A stretch of DNA of 64,000 bases from Acidobacteria bacterium UBA2994. GTDB taxonomy: Bacteria; Acidobacteriota; Vicinamibacteria; Vicinamibacterales; UBA8438. Positions within the stretch are counted from its first letter, which is position 1. Each line of letters starts with the position of its first letter. This document shows positions 1 through 8,248 of this stretch, piece by piece. The notes below the pieces were generated by a model, which did not search any database, was not told the DNA's origin, and was given only the letters and a program-made list of their open reading frames with translations. The translations under genes and the position numbers were made by a program. The stretch is from assembly GCA_002346545.1 (NCBI GenBank), contig DEAA01000011.1, positions 62,102-126,101 on the forward strand. The letters run 5' to 3'.

Positions 1-1385
1 GCCGACGCCGACGCGCCGTGAAAGAGAAAGGCTGGCGCGCTGAGAATGGCGCGCAAGGGTACCCGCACCGCCTCGAGGAACGGCCGCCCCTCTTCTATCA
101 GGGGACGCGCCAACGAGGCATAGGCCTCGATCTGCTCATCGCTTAACGGCCGGCGGAACGCGCGCGGGGCGAAGGCCGCCACGACGTCCACCACGTGAGC
201 ATACGGCTCCTTGGTCAGACGGACCTGGTGCTCCTCATCAAACTCGACCCCGACCAGGAGCTGACGCGTGCTCTCGGGAGGCCAGGCGTCGAGGATGGGC
301 CCCTCGATCGTCATCGACTTGAACGCCACTCCTTCGCCGGGATAGTCCTGGATGAGATCGATGTAACCGTCGGCGGGGTCCGCCGGTGAGAGGGTGGCGG
401 GATCGGCGTCCGGGGGAACATCGGTATCGATCGGCGTCACGCCGATCAGGTCGCCAGGACGCATGAACGGCCTCAGCTTGACCGCCGTCGTCTCGCCGGC
501 CTCCAGATCGTAGGCCCCGATCAGCTCGTCGAGCGACGCCGCCACGCCCGCCAGCTTACCGTGGTACACCATGAACCCGACCGGTGTCCGGGCCTGATAG
601 GGATAGGCCTCCACGGTCACGTCGTACCGGCCGGGATACGGGATGGCGATCCCCTCCGACATGCTGTGGAACGTGTAGGTGGAGGTGAAGTCGAAGAACT
701 GGACGTAGGCGTCATCGAGCTGCAAGACGCTGCCGAGGCCGATCGCTCTCGCGTTGGCGATGCCATAGAGATACTGCGAGACACCGTAGTCGACGTGATA
801 CAGGTCGACCGGCGGCGGCGGCCCGACGACCAGCGCGGCGTCCAGAGCGGCGTCAGCGGCGGCGAGATAGCTCTGGATATGGAGCGGCGACATCGCCTGG
901 TTGGCGGCGACGGTGTCGAACCCGCCCGAGTCGGCCTCGGCCGGCAGACTCTGGCCCAGCTCTTCGCCGATCTCCTCGTCCACCCCGATCAGATCCGAGA
1001 TGGTGTAGCCGTACTCGAGACGGGTCAGCCGGCGCAGAGGCGTGCGCTGATCACCGCGCGCCGTCACGCTCGCGTCGGTCAAGGCCAGCTTCAGCGAGGC
1101 GAGCGCGGCGTCAACAACCGTTCCGTCAGGCTGGGCCGCCGTCGACGGGGGCATCTCCCCTCGTTCGAGCCGCTCGTAGACTTTCTCCCAGGTCGCGAAC
1201 GTCTCGCGGTCCGACAGGTCGTACCCGAGATCGACCAGGTTGAGCGGGGTGACGGTGCGCACACCGTGGCAACGCACGCACGACTCGCGCACAAGCGGAC
1301 GGACGTCTTCCTGCAGCGACTGGGCCGTCGCGGCCCCGGTACCCGTAAGCACACCGATCAGAACAAGAACTACGACCCGGTACAT
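1..1385 (-). CDS. DUF1592-type secreted c-haem protein (partial, 3' end outside window)
   Basis: Only the first 461 codons are present; the C-terminus lies beyond base 1. The ATG at 1385-1383 begins a clear signal peptide (MYRVVVLVLIGVLTGTGAA, cut near ATAQ). A CVRCH haem-attachment motif sits at residues 36-40. The rest follows the intact neighbour at 2764-5217 block by block (TPLNLVDLGYDL, LPAEADSGGFDTVAA, AFRRPLSDEQIEAY, LSAPAFLFH), so the two are paralogues of the planctomycete/acidobacterial DUF1587-1595-1592-1588-1585 architecture. Family function is not established; members carry c-type haem and pair with DUF1552 proteins, which suggests a periplasmic redox or polymer-degrading role (inference). 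It lies 115 bp downstream of the DUF1552 gene, behind a strong hairpin, so it may be transcribed by read-through or from its own promoter. Confidence 0.9.
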   Translation of the reverse strand, partial: MYRVVVLVLIGVLTGTGAATAQSLQEDVRPLVRESCVRCHGVRTVTPLNLVDLGYDLSDRETFATWEKVYERLERGEMPPSTAAQPDGTVVDAALASLKLALTDASVTARGDQRTPLRRLTRLEYGYTISDLIGVDEEIGEELGQSLPAEADSGGFDTVAANQAMSPLHIQSYLAAADAALDAALVVGPPPPVDLYHVDYGVSQYLYGIANARAIGLGSVLQLDDAYVQFFDFTSTYTFHSMSEGIAIPYPGRYDVTVEAYPYQARTPVGFMVYHGKLAGVAASLDELIGAYDLEAGETTAVKLRPFMRPGDLIGVTPIDTDVPPDADPATLSPADPADGYIDLIQDYPGEGVAFKSMTIEGPILDAWPPESTRQLLVGVEFDEEHQVRLTKEPYAHVVDVVAAFAPRAFRRPLSDEQIEAYASLARPLIEEGRPFLEAVRVPLRAILSAPAFLFHGASAS

Positions 1386-1466
1386 AGACTGAGCCTCTCT
1401 AGTGTCTTAGGAGAGAACGGACGCCGGCAAGGCGATGCCTCGATAGTGCGAACGGGTATGAACGTG

Positions 1467-1490
1467 CGGGCGGGGCCAAAGCCCCGCCCG
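1467..1490 (-). terminator. Strong GC hairpin after the DUF1552 gene
   Basis: A perfect 10-bp stem (CGGGCGGGGC at 1467-1476 with GCCCCGCCCG at 1481-1490) closes a CAAA loop, 11 nt past the stop codon of the DUF1552 gene. No T-tract follows on either strand, so it is either an imperfect intrinsic terminator or an mRNA-stabilising or attenuating hairpin between the DUF1552 gene and the downstream DUF1592 gene. Confidence 0.55.
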
Positions 1491-1500
1491 ACAAGATCGC

Positions 1501-2763
1501 TCACCCCCAGGTGAGGGTGCTCTTGCTCTGGCTAAACTGATCGGTTTCCACTCCGACGTTCTGCAGCAAGGTGACGAACAGGTCGCAGAGCGGAGCGTTG
1601 TGCTCGCCCTGGTGGGCAATGTGCTGCCCGTGCGAGAAACCGCCGCCGGCGACCAGAACCGGCAGGTCGACGGGCGTGTGCGCGTTGGCGTTGCCCAGGT
1701 TGCTGCCGAAGAGCACCGTCGTCTGGTCGAGCAGCGACCCATTCTCATCGGTCCGGCTCTGGAGATCGTCCATTAGCGTGCCGAACGCCTCGACGATCTG
1801 CAGTTCGATCTTCTTGAGCTGCTCAATCTTGCCCGGGTCCTGGCCGTGGTGCGACAGGCTGTGCTGGTCCGAGCTGACGCCTTGCACAGTGGGCACAACG
1901 CCGTGGTCCTGGATCATCATGCTGACCACACGCGACGAGTCAGTCTCTAGAATCAGTGGGATAAGGTTGAACATTAGCTTGATCCGCCCGATTAGGTCGG
2001 CCGGGTTCGGCAGGTCGGTCGGCTGCTCGGCACCGACGACCGGCTTCGCCCGCGTCTGCCAGGCCTTGACCTCGCCCAGATCCTGCTCGGCGGTGCGCAC
2101 CGCCTGGTAATAGGCATCGAGCTTGCGCTGGTCGGCCGCGCTCACCCGCCGCCGCAACGCGTCGGTCTGCGTCTTGAGCCGATCAAGGATACTGCCGCCA
2201 TCCTCGAGACTCTGGGCCTCGCGTTCGAGCTCCTCAGGGGTGCCCTGCAGGAACAGCTTCCGGAACAGCTCGGCCGCACTGGCTTCGGCCGGCACCATGG
2301 CGCCACTAGTCGTGAACGACTGGCTTTGTGCGGTAGCGGTGCCGAGCACGATCGACGGGAACCGGGTGCTGTAACCGAACTGGTTGGCCGCCACCTGGTC
2401 GATCGAGATGGAGTTACGGAAGCCGTCGAGACCCGGTCGACGTGCCGCAGTTAGCCACGTGATCTCCGAGTTGTGCGGCTGACGCCCGCTCTGCTCTTCG
2501 TGCGAGAGCCCCGAGAACAGCGTGAAGTTGTCACGGTGCTGCTCGATGAGCGACAGATACTGCGTGGCTTCCCACCCGGCACCTGTCGTCTTCGGGAACC
2601 AGGAATCGGAGTAGAGCCCCAGCGTGCTGCAGATGTTCACCATCCGCTTAGGTGACGCGGCCGCGGCCCGCGCCAGCGCCGGGTGCATTGACTCGAGCAC
2701 CGGCAATGCCATCGCGACGCCCGAAGCGCGCAGGAACGTACGTCGATCAACTGACATGGTCAT
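1501..2763 (-). CDS. DUF1552 domain protein with Tat signal
   Basis: A 420-residue protein. It opens with a twin-arginine signal (DRRTFLRASGVAMALPVL), so it should be exported folded. The body (KRMVNICSTLGLYSDSWFP, LTLFSGLSHEE-like segment, QPHNSEITWLTAARRPG, VSMMIQDHGVVPTVQGV, LLDQTTVLFGSNLGNANAHT) is typical of DUF1552, a family related to the sulfatase/DUF1501 group of exported proteins, with no proven reaction. The start is supported by an AGGAG seven bases upstream, inside the end of the preceding gene; the stop of that gene (TAG at 2766-2764) directly abuts the ATG, so the two are co-translated. DUF1592/DUF1552 pairing is a recurrent arrangement and implies a shared periplasmic function. 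Confidence 0.93.
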   Translation of the reverse strand: MTMSVDRRTFLRASGVAMALPVLESMHPALARAAAASPKRMVNICSTLGLYSDSWFPKTTGAGWEATQYLSLIEQHRDNFTLFSGLSHEEQSGRQPHNSEITWLTAARRPGLDGFRNSISIDQVAANQFGYSTRFPSIVLGTATAQSQSFTTSGAMVPAEASAAELFRKLFLQGTPEELEREAQSLEDGGSILDRLKTQTDALRRRVSAADQRKLDAYYQAVRTAEQDLGEVKAWQTRAKPVVGAEQPTDLPNPADLIGRIKLMFNLIPLILETDSSRVVSMMIQDHGVVPTVQGVSSDQHSLSHHGQDPGKIEQLKKIELQIVEAFGTLMDDLQSRTDENGSLLDQTTVLFGSNLGNANAHTPVDLPVLVAGGGFSHGQHIAHQGEHNAPLCDLFVTLLQNVGVETDQFSQSKSTLTWG

Positions 2764-5217
2764 CTAATTACTCCTAAAGAGGTCGCTCTTCACGACCTCG
2801 TGGATCATACCCCGTACAGGATACCCCTCGTTGCGCGTCGCCGTCACGATCTCCTCCACTCCGTGACGATCCGCGAACTCCACCTCGGCCCCGGTCGAAA
2901 AGACAACCAGCTGGGATGCCACGTGATGAGCGATCTGGTCGAGGGCATCGTTCAGCAACAACCGCTTGTAGTCCCGGATGCCTGAGAAGCGATCCCCCGC
3001 CGGGGTCACGCCACTCGTGTCGACCACCGCCCCCAAGGTGTAGGGCCCGGGAATCTCAAACTCTCCGCCGTTGCCGTCCGGAACGGTCAGCATGCCGCCC
3101 GGTACTCGGTACTGATCGCGAAACCCCCCAATCGGGTCGAATGACTCCAGGGCGAAGCCGGGCGGGTCAATCTTCCGGTGACAGCTGGCACAGACGGCGT
3201 TCGAGCGGTGCGCGTCGAGCTGTTCACGGATGGTAGTCGTGCCGCGCGTGTCCGGCTCGAGCCCCGCGACACCCGGCGGTGGCGGAGGCGGGTGCTGCCC
3301 AAGGAGGTTACCGAGCACGTAGTTGCCACGCGGCACCGGCGACGTGGTGGTACCGTTGGCCGTGATCTTCAGCACGCTCGCCTGTGTGAGCAATCCACCA
3401 CGTGGGCTGTCAGTCGACAGCGCCACCTTCCGCATCTGTTGCCCGTCAATCCCGTCGATACCGTAGTGTTCGGCCAGTCGCCGGTTCAGGAAGGTGAAGT
3501 CAGCAGCGACCAGACTGTCCACACCGGCGTCGGACGCGATCAGCTCGGCGAAAAACAGCAGGCTCTCTCGCTCCATCGCCTGGGCCAGTCGGTCGTCATA
3601 CTCCGGATAGAGCCCCGGGTCGGGCGACGTCGCGCGCAGCTCATACAGCCGGAAAGCCTGTCCCGCGAAGTCTCGTACGAACCGTTCGGCCTTCGGGTCG
3701 TCGAGCATCCGCTCGACCTGGGCGGACAGCACCTCCGGCGACGAGAGCGTCCCGTCGGACGCCAAGGCCGAAAGCTGCTCATCCGGCATACTCCGCCAGA
3801 GGAAATAGGAGAGCCGCGTAGCGAGCGCAAAATCATCGAGCTCGCCCGATGGCGTCGTGTGGTACAGGAACGCAGGGGCGCTCAGCACCGCGCGCAGCGG
3901 CACCCGCACGGCCTCCGCGAACGGCCGCCCTGCGTCGAGCAGCGGCTGGGCCAGACTCGCGTAGGCGTCGAGTTCACCCTCAGCCAGCGGACGACGGAAC
4001 GCGCGCTCGGCGAATCGCTCGACGATCGCGACGATGTGCTCGTAGGGTGCCTTCGAGAGCACAACATAGCCGTCCTCGTCGAAGTCCACGCCCATGAGCA
4101 AGGCTCGTGTGCTTGGAGGGGGCCAGCTGTCGAACAGTGGTCCCTCGATCGTCATCGACTGCATGACGATGCCCTCGCCGCGGTAGTCACGCGCGTGGCG
4201 CTCTGGCACGAAGTAACCCGACGGATCGTCCTGCGGAAGATAGTCGTGATCCGCCAGCGTCGGCGCCATCAGATCACCGGGCCGCATGAACGGGGTCACG
4301 GTCAGTATGCCGCTGTCGTCGCCCACCAGATCCAGTTGCCCGATCAACGCATCTAGCGAGGCGGAGGTTCCGGCCATCCGGCCGTGATACAGCGCCATCG
4401 TCACGGGCGTGTCGGCCTGGTAGGGATACCCCTCGAGACTGACCCGGTATCGCCCGGGATAGGCCACAGAAAAACCCTCCGACAAGCTGTGGAACGTGAA
4501 CGTCGAAGAGACGTCGGAGATCATGGCGACCCCATCGTCCTGTCGGAGAGTGGCCCCGCAGGCCAAGAAATCGCAGTTCTCGAGGCCAGCGAGAACTTGG
4601 GAGTGGGTGTAGTCGATCACGCGATGCTGCGTGGCCGGAGGTGGTCCCACCACCAGTGCGGCATCCAAGGCACGGTCGGCCGCAGCCAGGTAGGACTGCA
4701 CGTGCAGCGGTGACATGCTCTGACTGGCGGCCACTGTGTCGAACCCGCCCGAGTCGGCCTCGGCTGGCAGTAACGAGGCCACGTCCGCAGCAACGGCCTC
4801 GTCCACCTGCAGCAAGTCTTCGATGCTGTAGCCGTACTCCAGACTCGTCAACCGGCGGAGGGGCGTCCGCTGCGCGCCGCGCACCTGGAGATTGGCGTCG
4901 GTCAGCGCGGTGTCGAGCGACGCCAGCGCAGTCGTCACCGCCTCGCGGTCAGGCTGCGGGGCGGTCGCCGGCGGCATCTCACCCCGCTCGAGCCGCTCGT
5001 AAACCTTCTCCCAGGCCGAAAACGTCTCGTGGTCGGTAAGGTCGTAGCCCAGGTCGACGAGGTTGAGCGGCGTCGTCGTGCGAACGCCGTGGCACCGAGC
5101 GCAGGACTCACTCACCAGCGGCTTCACGCGGTCTTCAAACGACTGCGCAGACGCCGGTGGGACCAGCGCGGCCGCCACCGGCAGACTAAGCACAACGCGC
5201 CAGAAGAGTCCTCTCAT
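2764..5217 (-). CDS. DUF1592/DUF1588/DUF1585 multi-domain secreted c-haem protein
   Basis: An 817-residue protein from the ATG at 5217, chosen because it begins a signal peptide (MRGLFWRVVLSLPVAAALVP, then PASAQ); the open frame extends 28 codons further but that part is arginine/charge-rich leader. Two haem-type motifs are visible: CARCH at residues 39-43 and CASCH at 676-680. Between them run the DUF1587-, DUF1595-, DUF1592-like blocks (LTSLEYGYSIEDLL, ERFAERAFRRPLAEGEL, LATRLSYFLWRSMPD, FTFLNRRLAEHYGI), then DUF1588 (SPVPRGNYVLGNLLGQHPPP) and DUF1585 (KRLLLNDALDQIAHHVASQL). Family function is unproven; a periplasmic electron-transfer or oxidative carbohydrate/polymer role is inferred from the haems and the DUF1552 partner. 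It is first in the minus-strand unit that includes 1501-2763 and perhaps 1-1385. Confidence 0.92.
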   Translation of the reverse strand: MRGLFWRVVLSLPVAAALVPPASAQSFEDRVKPLVSESCARCHGVRTTTPLNLVDLGYDLTDHETFSAWEKVYERLERGEMPPATAPQPDREAVTTALASLDTALTDANLQVRGAQRTPLRRLTSLEYGYSIEDLLQVDEAVAADVASLLPAEADSGGFDTVAASQSMSPLHVQSYLAAADRALDAALVVGPPPATQHRVIDYTHSQVLAGLENCDFLACGATLRQDDGVAMISDVSSTFTFHSLSEGFSVAYPGRYRVSLEGYPYQADTPVTMALYHGRMAGTSASLDALIGQLDLVGDDSGILTVTPFMRPGDLMAPTLADHDYLPQDDPSGYFVPERHARDYRGEGIVMQSMTIEGPLFDSWPPPSTRALLMGVDFDEDGYVVLSKAPYEHIVAIVERFAERAFRRPLAEGELDAYASLAQPLLDAGRPFAEAVRVPLRAVLSAPAFLYHTTPSGELDDFALATRLSYFLWRSMPDEQLSALASDGTLSSPEVLSAQVERMLDDPKAERFVRDFAGQAFRLYELRATSPDPGLYPEYDDRLAQAMERESLLFFAELIASDAGVDSLVAADFTFLNRRLAEHYGIDGIDGQQMRKVALSTDSPRGGLLTQASVLKITANGTTTSPVPRGNYVLGNLLGQHPPPPPPGVAGLEPDTRGTTTIREQLDAHRSNAVCASCHRKIDPPGFALESFDPIGGFRDQYRVPGGMLTVPDGNGGEFEIPGPYTLGAVVDTSGVTPAGDRFSGIRDYKRLLLNDALDQIAHHVASQLVVFSTGAEVEFADRHGVEEIVTATRNEGYPVRGMIHEVVKSDLFRSN

Positions 5218-5248
5218 CACTATGCTCGCACTTCGCTCTTCGACATCA

Positions 5249-5266
5249 GGTAAGTATCCACTTACC
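5249..5266 (-). promoter_or_regulatory. Palindromic operator candidate (site A) upstream of the DUF1592/DUF1552 unit
   Basis: A perfect inverted repeat: on the minus strand GGTAAGT, spacer GGAT, ACTTACC. It lies 32-49 bp before the ATG at 5217 and immediately downstream of a -10-like TAGAAT (5272-5267). A second site at 7724-7741 matches 14 of 18 positions, with a compensating A-T to G-C pair change in the arms. That argues for a dimeric repressor site rather than chance. Confidence 0.55.
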
Positions 5267-5296
5267 ATTCTACCACCAGCATCGCACTTCCACCAA
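5267..5296 (-). promoter_or_regulatory. Promoter candidate for the DUF1592/DUF1552 unit
   Basis: On the minus strand TTGGTG (5296-5291) is followed after 18 bp by TAGAAT (5272-5267), five of six matches to the -10 consensus. The palindrome at 5249-5266 begins at the next base, so a bound regulator would cover the likely transcription start. The -35 element is weak. Confidence 0.35.
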
Positions 5297-5720
5297 AACA
5301 TCGAAGGCTACGGCATCCGGAACGCATCGCTGAGGCTCAGTTGAATCTTGACTGTGTCGCCATCGGTCAGTGAACACCAGCGCTCGGTTAATCGGGTCAA
5401 CCCTCGTCATTCCGACACCAGTATGCGGCGCCTCAATGACTGCTGCTATGCATATCGTGCGACCTGCTCGCTTCGTACCAGTCGACCGACGCAGGGACAA
5501 ACCCGCCGGGCCCCGTGTAGTTAGTGGGCACCTTCGGCGATCGCCTCGTGGATCGAACCGGCAACGCGCACCGACAACGTCTCAGCAGGTACGACGACAG
5601 AGCCACCGTCGCATCTTCAGCCTAGATAAAGAACGCACCCAGCTGGCGCCTGCTATCATGGCGACATCGTGGCAAACCCGAGCCGGAATGTCGGCCCGGT
5701 GGATACTGAGGAGTGGGCAG
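5297..5720. other. Non-coding stretch between the DUF1592 gene and P1
   Basis: This is the divergent leader region. An open plus-strand frame runs through it from 5370 into P1, but its residues are low-complexity, arginine-rich and not protein-like. A TATCAT hexamer at 5654-5659 could be a -10 for P1 but has no convincing -35. GTGGATACT at 5699-5707 repeats the nine central bases of the palindrome at 5249-5266, but the arms are not symmetric here. I see no RNA gene or repeat. Confidence 0.4.
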
Positions 5721-6734
5721 ATGAGAACTCGCGCCAACTGGCTGATCGTCGCCGTTTCCGCCGCCGTCATCATGTCGGCGCTACCGGCCACCGCTCAGCT
5801 CGATCGGGTCCGCGATCCAAACTGGACGAGCCCCCGGCTGCCCGACGGCCAGCCTGACCTACAGGGCCAGTGGGGCAACAAGACCATCACGCCGATCGAG
5901 CGTCCCGAGAGCGAGACCCGGGCATATCTGAGCGACGAGGACATGGCTGCGCTGAACCAGCGGCGCGCCGATAGCGAGGCGGCCAACGACGCCCGGCCTG
6001 CCCAGCGCACCGAGGCCGGCCGTAACGTCGGCGGCTACGGCAGCTACTGGCTTGATTCCGGTGACACGGTGCTCTCGACCGGACAAACCTCGATGGTGGT
6101 GGATCCACCGACCGGCCGCGCGCCGGTCAAGCAGTGGGCACTCGACACCAAGGCCTGGCGGCTGGCCAACGAGGGCGACACCTACGAGAACATGAGCGTC
6201 TGGGACCGCTGCATCTCCCGGGGCGTGCCCGGCTCGATGCTGCCGGCGGGCTACAACAATGTCTATCGCATCTTCCAGACACCGGACCACATCGCCATCT
6301 TCCACGAAATGATTCACGATGCTCGGGTCATCCCACTCTCGGACGGGCCGTTCATCGACGACCGGATCGATCAGTGGATGGGGAACTCGCGCGCTCACTG
6401 GGAGGGCGACGTGCTCGTAATTGAGAGCGAAGGCTTCCACAACCGAGGCTGGATCGCGTCGAGCTTCGCCGGCGGCCGCCTGAAGGGCATCCCCACGAGC
6501 ACGGCGCTCCACGTGGTGGAGCGCTACGAGCGCGTGTCCGAGAGCACGCTGATATGGGAAGTGACCATCACCGACCCGAACGTCTATGACGCGCCCTGGA
6601 CTATATCGATGCCGCTGACGGCCGAGACGGACTACCAGATCTTCGAATACGCCTGCCACGAGGGCAACTACGCGGTGCCCAACGCGCTAAGCGGCTCCAG
6701 GTATCTGGAAAAGAACCCTACTGACGAACAGTAG
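5721..6734 (+). CDS. Secreted CHEGN-family protein, paralogue P1 (unknown function)
   Basis: A 337-residue protein from the ATG at 5721, which has GAGGAG eight bases upstream and starts a signal peptide (MRTRANWLIVAVSAAVIMS, ALPATAQ). I do not recognise a named domain. Seven proteins in this window share the same landmarks in the same order: G-x-P-D/N-L-x-G ... TP-x-E/Q-RP near the mature N-terminus, RTSLIVDPP-x-GR-x-P, a single RC, YNN-x-x-x-IFQT, EM-x-H-x-x-R-x-IPL, SRGHWEGDTLVVE, TERFTRV, and ACHEGN near the C-terminus. P1 shows GQPDLQGQW, TSMVVDPPTGRAP, WDRCISRG, EMIHDARVIPL, SRAHWEGDVLVIE and YACHEGNYAV. The two conserved cysteines probably form a disulfide in the periplasm (inference). 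P1 diverges from the DUF1592 unit and is convergent, one base apart, with the esterase at 6736-7602. Confidence 0.85.
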   Translation: MRTRANWLIVAVSAAVIMSALPATAQLDRVRDPNWTSPRLPDGQPDLQGQWGNKTITPIERPESETRAYLSDEDMAALNQRRADSEAANDARPAQRTEAGRNVGGYGSYWLDSGDTVLSTGQTSMVVDPPTGRAPVKQWALDTKAWRLANEGDTYENMSVWDRCISRGVPGSMLPAGYNNVYRIFQTPDHIAIFHEMIHDARVIPLSDGPFIDDRIDQWMGNSRAHWEGDVLVIESEGFHNRGWIASSFAGGRLKGIPTSTALHVVERYERVSESTLIWEVTITDPNVYDAPWTISMPLTAETDYQIFEYACHEGNYAVPNALSGSRYLEKNPTDEQ

Positions 6735-6735
6735 C

Positions 6736-7602
6736 TCAAGGCTTAGGGTGGCCTAGGAGCCACTCGACCACGAGCTGCGTAAAGTGCTCGGAGAGCTCTG
6801 GCAAGTGTGCTCCGTCGGCGATCGACCAGAGTTCGGCCGACCCGCCCGCCGTGCAACCGCTGGCATGGCGGGTCACCGTCGTCTCCATCCCGTCGACGCT
6901 GCTGTCGAGGTCCAAACGGCCAGCGTCGACCCCAGCACCCGCGCAACCGTTACGTGCCGCCCAGTTAGCCACCGACTGCTTCGCCCCTGGATAGGCACTG
7001 CCCTGAATCTCGCCGCCGTCGTAGGCGATAGCAGTGTCACCGGTACCGTGAATCTGGAGTACATGGACCGGATGGGGGGGTCCCTGGCGCTCGCCCGCTT
7101 CGTCGGCGCCGGCCAAGCTGGCGATAGCCGCGATGTCGGCGCCACGTTCGTAGGCCAGCCGATGCGCCATGAACGCGCCATTCGAGTGGCCGAGGATAAA
7201 CACCCGCTTCTCGTCGATGGTGTAGTCCTGCTTGACTGCGTCAATCAAACCGCTGATGTAGCCAACATCGTCGAGGTCGACCCCCTCCCAATTGCAACAG
7301 GCGGCGGAAGCGTTCCAGAACTGCGGATTACCTTCGCCCCGCGACGGCGTGCCGTCTGGGGCCACCATCACGAACCCGTAGCTGTCGGCCAGATCCGACA
7401 GTCCCATGTACTCGTCCTGACGGGCCCCGGTGTTGCCATAGGTGTGTAGCAGGACGATGAGCGGCGCGGCGACGTCGGCGCTGTAGCCGACCGGTACGGT
7501 GACGGGGAGTGCGCCACGCCCGCCATCGACGGTCTGGGCCTGAGCCGGAGCGATGGCGAGAAGGGGAACGAGGGCGATCACGGCAAGCCTGACGGTACGC
7601 AT
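6736..7602 (-). CDS. Secreted PHB-depolymerase/feruloyl-esterase-like hydrolase (LpqC type)
   Basis: A 288-residue protein from the ATG at 7602, which has a strong GGAGGAG upstream and starts a signal peptide (MRTVRLAVIALVPLLAIAP, AQAQ). It has the alpha/beta-hydrolase features of the polyhydroxybutyrate depolymerase/esterase family: LIVLLHTYGNTG (oxyanion region), a lipase box GHSNG with nucleophile Ser140, an acid in HGTGDTAIAYDGG, and the final catalytic His in GAHLPEL. ACCNWEGVDLDDVGY is the typical family loop. It should hydrolyse an ester in the periplasm or outside the cell; the actual substrate (polyhydroxyalkanoate oligomers, acylated sugars, others) cannot be read from sequence. It is convergent with P1 and divergent from the VOC/PQQ operon. 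Confidence 0.88.
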   Translation of the reverse strand: MRTVRLAVIALVPLLAIAPAQAQTVDGGRGALPVTVPVGYSADVAAPLIVLLHTYGNTGARQDEYMGLSDLADSYGFVMVAPDGTPSRGEGNPQFWNASAACCNWEGVDLDDVGYISGLIDAVKQDYTIDEKRVFILGHSNGAFMAHRLAYERGADIAAIASLAGADEAGERQGPPHPVHVLQIHGTGDTAIAYDGGEIQGSAYPGAKQSVANWAARNGCAGAGVDAGRLDLDSSVDGMETTVTRHASGCTAGGSAELWSIADGAHLPELSEHFTQLVVEWLLGHPKP

Positions 7603-7653
7603 GGGACGTTTCTCCTCCGGAGCCCGAGACCAAAGTGTCGACCAGGACGCCTC

Positions 7654-7682
7654 ACTATACGGGAGGCGAATCCGGCGCACAA
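7654..7682 (-). promoter_or_regulatory. Promoter candidate for the secreted esterase
   Basis: On the minus strand TTGTGC (7682-7677) and TATAGT (7659-7654, five of six matches to the -10 consensus) are separated by 17 bp, placing the start of transcription about 45 bp before the ATG at 7602. Confidence 0.4.
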
Positions 7683-7723
7683 CGGCCGACATTCTCCTTG
7701 CACGGCCGATCGCGACCCACTAA

Positions 7724-7741
7724 GGTGAGTGGTTACTCATC
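7724..7741 (+). promoter_or_regulatory. Palindromic operator candidate (site B) upstream of the VOC/PQQ operon
   Basis: GGTGAGT, spacer GGTT, ACTCATC forms an inverted repeat with six of seven arm bases paired. It matches site A (5249-5266, minus strand) at 14 of 18 positions; arm position 4 and its partner 15 change together (A-T there, G-C here). It overlaps a weak -10 (TAAGGT, 7721-7726) that lies 17 bp after TTGCAC (7698-7703), and ends 18 bp before the VOC start codon, a repressor-like placement. Confidence 0.55.
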
Positions 7742-7759
7742 GTCGCAAGGAGAGCATGT

Positions 7760-8239
7760 ATGCGCCGTATCACCCTGTTACTGACCACCGCCCTAGCTTC
7801 CCTCGTTCTGATCGGAGTGCCCGCGCGGGCCGTGGCCCAGACCGACGGTATCACCCTCGGCGCCGTGGCCCTCAATGTCACCGACATTCCGCGTGCCGAG
7901 CAGTTCTACACGGAGGTGTTCGGACTTGTCCGAACCTTCGAGTTCCCGCCCGACGGCGAGGACAAGGACCTCATCGAGATCGGGCTAGGTCGCCCCGACC
8001 AGCCAGGCGGCATGAGTTTGCTGCTGGCGCATCTCAATAACGACCCACTGCCGGAAGAGAAGAACAGATACGGCCGGATCGTCATCAACAGCACCGACGC
8101 CCGAGCGTTGGCCGACCGGGCGGTCGAGGCCGGGGCAACAATGCTGCGCGACTTGACCTCCCCTGGCGGCCCGATTCTGCTGTTCCTGAGCGACCTCGAC
8201 GGGTTCGAGTTCGAAATCTATCAGCCGCCACCGCGGTAG
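7760..8239 (+). CDS. Secreted VOC (glyoxalase/dioxygenase-fold) protein
   Basis: A 159-residue protein with a good AAGGAG seven bases before the ATG. A signal peptide (MRRITLLLTTALASLVLIGV, PARAVAQ) precedes a single vicinal-oxygen-chelate domain of two beta-alpha-beta-beta-beta modules: module one at about 33-90 (LNVTDIPRAEQFYTEVFGL) and module two at about 95-155 (FLSDLDGFEFEIYQ). The usual first metal-ligand His is replaced by Asn/Val in the first strand, while the C-terminal Glu is kept, so metal binding is uncertain. VOC proteins include glyoxalase I, dioxygenases, epimerases and binding proteins, but export is unusual for the family. It is first in the plus-strand operon with the PQQ dehydrogenase, MBL hydrolase and enolase-superfamily gene, and probably acts on the same substrate pathway in the periplasm (inference). 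Confidence 0.85.
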   Translation: MRRITLLLTTALASLVLIGVPARAVAQTDGITLGAVALNVTDIPRAEQFYTEVFGLVRTFEFPPDGEDKDLIEIGLGRPDQPGGMSLLLAHLNNDPLPEEKNRYGRIVINSTDARALADRAVEAGATMLRDLTSPGGPILLFLSDLDGFEFEIYQPPPR

Positions 8240-8248
8240 GAGTCACCA

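Noticed and set aside
561..1514. Plus-strand open frame of 317 codons
   Set aside because: Antisense to the DUF1592 gene at 1-1385; arginine/glycine-rich composition caused by high GC and no recognisable domain or signal.
5370..5720. N-terminal extension of P1
   Set aside because: Arginine-rich and unlike family members; the ATG at 5721 has a ribosome site and begins the signal peptide.
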